From JADGHE01 sp035716025 (GTDB lineage: Bacteria > Pseudomonadota > Alphaproteobacteria > Rhizobiales > Xanthobacteraceae), in NCBI GenBank assembly GCA_035716025.1, contig DASTKH010000041.1:124001-188000 (forward strand): a stretch of DNA of 64,000 nt. The letters are read 5' to 3'. Below, one piece after another: positions 60,933-64,000 of this stretch. The position numbers and the translations under genes are program-made. The notes under the pieces are model-generated. The model was given only the letters and a program-made list of their open reading frames with translations, was not told where the DNA came from and ran no database searches. How positions within the stretch are numbered: the first letter of the stretch is position 1; the number at the start of each line of letters is the position of its first letter.

Positions 60933-61931
60933 TCAGTGATAGGACTCGCCTTCGCGGACCCGGCCGCGGAACACCCAGTAAGACCAGGCGGTGTAGCCGA
61001 GAATGAGCGGCAGCAGCACCACGGTTCCTGCCAGCATGAAGGCTTGGCTGGAGGGAACGGCCGCCGTGTCCCAGATCGTCAGCGAAGGCGGCACGAGATA
61101 TGGAAATCGCGAGATGATCAGCCCGAGATAGCCGAGCAGGAACAGCACGATGGTGGCGAAAAAGGGCCGTCCGTCCTGCGCGGTTTCGATCCAGCGCCAA
61201 GCCGCGAAGGCGGTAAGAAGCGTCACGACCGGCACGGGCCACAGCCAGAAAATGTTCGGCACGGCGAACCAGCGGGCGGCGATCTCATCGAAAGCGAGCG
61301 GCGTATAGAGGCTCACCCCGCCCATTGACGCGAGCACCGCGGCGAGTGCGACCAGGGCGGCGCGGCGCGCGTGACCGACGATCGGCCCTTCTGTTCGCCA
61401 GATCAGCCAGGTCGCGCCGAGCAAGGCATAGCCGGCGGTCAGCCCAACCCCGCAGAGAAGCGAAAGCGGGCTCGCCCAGTCGAACGGGCCGCCGGCATAG
61501 GCATTGTTTTCCACCCGGATCCCCTGGATGAGCCCGCCGAGGATTGCGCCCTGCGAAAGGGTCGCGACAAGCGATCCGGCGGCAAAGGCGAGGTTCCACC
61601 ATCGCTTGTCGCGCGCGAGCGTGCGGAATTCGAAGGCGACGCCGCGGAAGATGAGGCCGAGCAGCATGAAGATCACCGGCAGATACAGTGCCGGCATGAT
61701 GACCGCGTAGGCGAGCGGAAAGGCGACGAGAAGTCCCACGCCGCCCATCACCAGCCAAGTCTCGTTGCCGTCCCAGAAGGGCGCGACCGAGCGCATCATC
61801 TGGTCGCGCTGGCTCTCGTCGTCGACGAAGGGAAACAAGAGCGCAACGCCGAGATCGAAGCCGTCGAGGATGACATAAAGCATCACCGCGGTGCCGATGA
61901 TGACGGCCCAGATGAGCGGCAGAAACTCCAT
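60933..61931 (-). CDS. cydB: Cytochrome bd-type quinol oxidase subunit II
   Basis: Membrane protein of 332 residues with eight to nine helices. It opens MEFLPLIWAVIIGTAVMLYV and has LDGFDLGVALLFPF and the conserved FWDGNETWLVMGGVGLLVAFP. It is shorter than E. coli CydB, as in the cyanide-insensitive oxidase (CioB) branch. It starts three bases after the cydA stop. No cydX-like small gene follows; the next gene is rnhB on the opposite strand. Confidence 0.96.
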   Translation of the reverse strand: MEFLPLIWAVIIGTAVMLYVILDGFDLGVALLFPFVDDESQRDQMMRSVAPFWDGNETWLVMGGVGLLVAFPLAYAVIMPALYLPVIFMLLGLIFRGVAFEFRTLARDKRWWNLAFAAGSLVATLSQGAILGGLIQGIRVENNAYAGGPFDWASPLSLLCGVGLTAGYALLGATWLIWRTEGPIVGHARRAALVALAAVLASMGGVSLYTPLAFDEIAARWFAVPNIFWLWPVPVVTLLTAFAAWRWIETAQDGRPFFATIVLFLLGYLGLIISRFPYLVPPSLTIWDTAAVPSSQAFMLAGTVVLLPLILGYTAWSYWVFRGRVREGESYH

Positions 61932-61934
61932 CGC

Positions 61935-63338
61935 TCAACTCCCTGCGATCGCCTCGCGGCCGGCGTCCTTCGCGGCCGCGATCGGCCGGTTGGCCGCTCC
62001 TTCGCGCCGCCCGGGCTCTTCTTCCGCTCCGGCCGCGGGCCCATGGCGGATGAGCCGATTGATGAAATAGATGCCGGCCGAGAAAACGACGCCGTAAACC
62101 AGTACGAAAAGCACGAGCGTCGAGGCGACCGTTGCGCCGGGCACGGGCGAGACCCCCTCCGCCGTGCGGAGCATGCCTTGCACGAGCCAAGGCTGTCGTC
62201 CGCTCTCCGTCACCACCCAGCCGGCGATGATGGCGACAAAGCCCATCCACCAGCCGCGCGCGGCCAGCCGCAGATACCACTCGGATTCGAACAGCCGACC
62301 GCGCCACCACAGCCACGCGCCCGCGAGCGCGATGCCGATCATCGCGAACCCGATCGCGAGCATGATCCGGAAAGCATAGAAGACCAGCGTCACCGGCGGT
62401 CGATCTTCGGGCGGAACGTCGTTGAGGCCCGGAAACAGCCCGTTCGGGTCATGCGTCAGGACGAGCGAGCTGCCGCGGGGAATGGAGAGCGCAAAGCGGT
62501 TGAGCCCGGCTTTTTCGTCCGGCCAGGCGATGATGTGGAAGTCGCCGGGCTTGGAACTGTCCCAATGCGCTTCCATGGCGGCGACCTTGATCGGCTGATG
62601 CACAGCCGTGTTGAGTCCGTGCAGATCGCCGATCAGGAGCTGGAGCGGTGCTAGGATCGCAAGCAGGCCGACGGCCATGCGCATCATCGTGCGCGACTCC
62701 TCGACGTGCCGCCCCGCCAAGAGATAGCGCGCCCCGACGGCCAGAACGCAGAAGCCCGTCGTCAGATAGGCCGCGTTCACCATATGCGCGAGCCGGTAAG
62801 GGAGGCTTGGATTGAAAATGGCGGCGAACCAGTCGACCGGAACCGCGACGCCGTCGCGCATTTCGTGTCCGGCGGGCGTCTGCATCCAGCTGTTTGCAGC
62901 AAGAATCCAGAAGGCCGAAAGCGCCGTACCGATCGCCACGAACACCGCCGAGGTGACGTGCAGCCAGCGCGGCACGTGCTTTTCGCCGAACAGCAGCACG
63001 CCGAGGAACGTGGCTTCGAGGAAGAAGGCGGTCAGAACCTCATAGCCGGCGAGCGGCCCGACAATGTTCCCGGCGACATGGGAGAAGCGGCTCCAGTTGG
63101 TGCCGAACTGATAGGAGAGCACGATCCCGGAGACCACGCCCATCGCGAAAGACACGGCGAAGATTCGCGTCCAGAACCGCGAGACGCGAAAGAAGCGATC
63201 GTGTCCCGTCGTGACCCAGAGAATTTCCAGTGTCGCGATGTAGGCGGAGAGCCCGATCGTGAAGCCCGGAAAGATGATGTGGAACGCGACCGTGAACGCG
63301 AACTGCAGCCGCGCCAGGAATACCGGATCGAGGTCCAT
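61935..63338 (-). CDS. cydA: Cytochrome bd-type quinol oxidase subunit I
   Basis: Protein of 467 residues that oxidises quinol and reduces oxygen to water. His20 in AFHIIFPGFTIGL is the position of the high-spin haem ligand, and YRLAHMVNAAYLTTGFCVL contains a second haem-ligand region. VVTESGRQPWLVQGMLRTAE is the conserved GRQPW block. The Q-loop region is short, as in the cyanide-insensitive (CioA) type, which lacks the long E. coli loop; this sub-typing is moderate. A charged C-terminal tail follows the last helix. It gives high-affinity or stress-resistant respiration. Confidence 0.96.
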   Translation of the reverse strand: MDLDPVFLARLQFAFTVAFHIIFPGFTIGLSAYIATLEILWVTTGHDRFFRVSRFWTRIFAVSFAMGVVSGIVLSYQFGTNWSRFSHVAGNIVGPLAGYEVLTAFFLEATFLGVLLFGEKHVPRWLHVTSAVFVAIGTALSAFWILAANSWMQTPAGHEMRDGVAVPVDWFAAIFNPSLPYRLAHMVNAAYLTTGFCVLAVGARYLLAGRHVEESRTMMRMAVGLLAILAPLQLLIGDLHGLNTAVHQPIKVAAMEAHWDSSKPGDFHIIAWPDEKAGLNRFALSIPRGSSLVLTHDPNGLFPGLNDVPPEDRPPVTLVFYAFRIMLAIGFAMIGIALAGAWLWWRGRLFESEWYLRLAARGWWMGFVAIIAGWVVTESGRQPWLVQGMLRTAEGVSPVPGATVASTLVLFVLVYGVVFSAGIYFINRLIRHGPAAGAEEEPGRREGAANRPIAAAKDAGREAIAGS

Positions 63339-63442
63339 GGTCGAAAGCCTACGCCCGATCGGAAGCGGCGAGAAGTCTCCCTTGCAAATTCGTCAGCAGC
63401 GGGGCGAAATCGGACCCTCGGGGCACCCTTCGGGTCCATGCG

Positions 63443-64000
63443 ATGACGTTCACGCGCCGGTCTTTGATCGGCGGGGCGCTGGCCGCCGTTGCGGCCGCAG
63501 GCCCCGCGCGGGGACAGCCGCGGCGGCGGACGAGCCCGCCGCAGGGCGAGACACAGCCGGCGGCTCCCACGCAGGGCGCGATGCCCGCGCTTTATGTGCG
63601 CGAGTCGATTGCGCTGCAAATTCGTTACAAATCGCCCCTCATCGAGGCGTTCCGGCGCGGCGTCGACGCCATGATGCGCCTGCCGACCTGGGACCGGCGA
63701 AACTGGTGGTTCCAGGCCTATATGTACGGCGTTGCGGCGCGCCAGATTCCCCCGGAGATGCAGACTGCTGCGGCGGCGCATTTCAACAAAAGCGCGCAAC
63801 GAAACTTCTTCTTCCTCGCCTGGAACCGCATGCATCTCTACTTTCTGGAGCGCATCCTGCGCGCGGCGAGCGGGGATTCGCGCTTCGTGCTGCCCTATTG
63901 GGCGTTCGAGGACGAGGCGCAGTCGCGTGTGCCTGCGGTCTTTCTCCCCGATCCGGCCGAGCTCGCGCCCGGCGCCGACCCTTACGCGCGGCGCAATGCG
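63443..64000 (+). CDS. Tyrosinase-family protein, N-terminal part (gene runs off the window), CuA ligands substituted
   Basis: The first 186 codons are visible and open to the right edge. TRRSLIGGALAAVAAAG is a Tat signal, followed by a Pro-rich linker. Residues about 85-160 align with the central domain of tyrosinases: NWWFQAYMYG, NFFFLAWNRMHLYFLERILR and SGDSRFVLPYWAF match the family's NIHxxxC, FLxWHRxYLYxFERxLR and LPYWDW blocks. In functional enzymes His residues at three of these positions bind CuA; here they are Tyr95, Gln119 and Asn128. CuB lies beyond the window. Catalytic tyrosinase activity is therefore doubtful. It is divergent from cydA, with a 104-base gap. Confidence 0.75.
   Translation, partial: MTFTRRSLIGGALAAVAAAGPARGQPRRRTSPPQGETQPAAPTQGAMPALYVRESIALQIRYKSPLIEAFRRGVDAMMRLPTWDRRNWWFQAYMYGVAARQIPPEMQTAAAAHFNKSAQRNFFFLAWNRMHLYFLERILRAASGDSRFVLPYWAFEDEAQSRVPAVFLPDPAELAPGADPYARRNA

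Noticed and set aside
1..64000. CRISPR arrays, tRNA or rRNA genes, insertion sequences, prophage genes
   Set aside because: I looked for regular direct repeats, cloverleaf-like segments, transposase or integrase motifs and phage proteins, and found none that I could support.

Overview
The window is GC-rich DNA with dense, short-spaced genes from an alphaproteobacterium. The order Hyphomicrobiales (Rhizobiales), somewhere near the Xanthobacteraceae/Bradyrhizobiaceae-type genera, fits best. Evidence for this is the alphaproteobacterial block DUF2948-hisD-UPF0262-phosphatase-maf, the DUF4189 protein, groESL under a CIRCE element, Rhizobiales-style palindromic repeats between groES and groEL, and the unusual number of periplasmic solute-binding proteins of the TRAP (DctP and TAXI) and Bug/TctC families. 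I see no phage, insertion sequence, CRISPR array, plasmid gene, rRNA or tRNA. This is chromosomal sequence rich in nutrient uptake and catabolism.

Layout from left to right. 0.2-6.5 kb: outer-membrane porin, then a TRAP transporter (DctP; a DctQ with an unusual TM2-like N-terminal fusion; DctM) followed by an amidase. 6.6-9.4 kb: YtkA-like periplasmic protein, MauG-type dihaem cytochrome and Kelch protein. 9.5-11.7 kb: groEL and groES on the minus strand with promoter, CIRCE operator and terminator. 12.0-18.1 kb: tripartite tricarboxylate transporter with two tandem TctC binding proteins, TctB and TctA, plus an SLC13-type permease. 18.2-21.3 kb: lipoprotein, GNAT acetyltransferase, MFS permease and L,D-transpeptidase. 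21.5-33.4 kb: a divergent catabolic region. On the minus strand are five enzymes (two dehydrogenases, a crotonase-fold protein, an amidohydrolase and a Gfo/Idh oxidoreductase). On the plus strand are a second Gfo/Idh oxidoreductase, a class-III aminotransferase and a TAXI TRAP transporter.

33.5-39.4 kb: small proteins, an acyl-CoA ligase, and the conserved maf/phosphatase/UPF0262/hisD/DUF2948 block. 39.5-46.5 kb: thioesterase, a second L,D-transpeptidase, a small secreted protein, MFS permease, an orphan TctC, enoyl-CoA hydratase and homogentisate dioxygenase. 46.8-50.1 kb: GT-C membrane glycosyltransferase and aspartokinase. 50.3-57.3 kb: a complete oligopeptide-type ABC importer with an M20 peptidase. 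57.4-60.9 kb: DUF4189 protein and a housekeeping RNA-processing group (tadA, an RluB-like synthase, rsmD, rnhB). 60.9-63.3 kb: cydAB. At the right edge is the start of a Tat-exported tyrosinase-family protein.

The most notable observations are: the tyrosinase-like protein, in which all three CuA histidine positions appear substituted; the crotonase in the catabolic cluster, which lacks both hydratase glutamates; the TM2-coiled coil-DctQ fusion; and the undescribed-looking catabolic cluster itself, whose substrate cannot be read from sequence alone.
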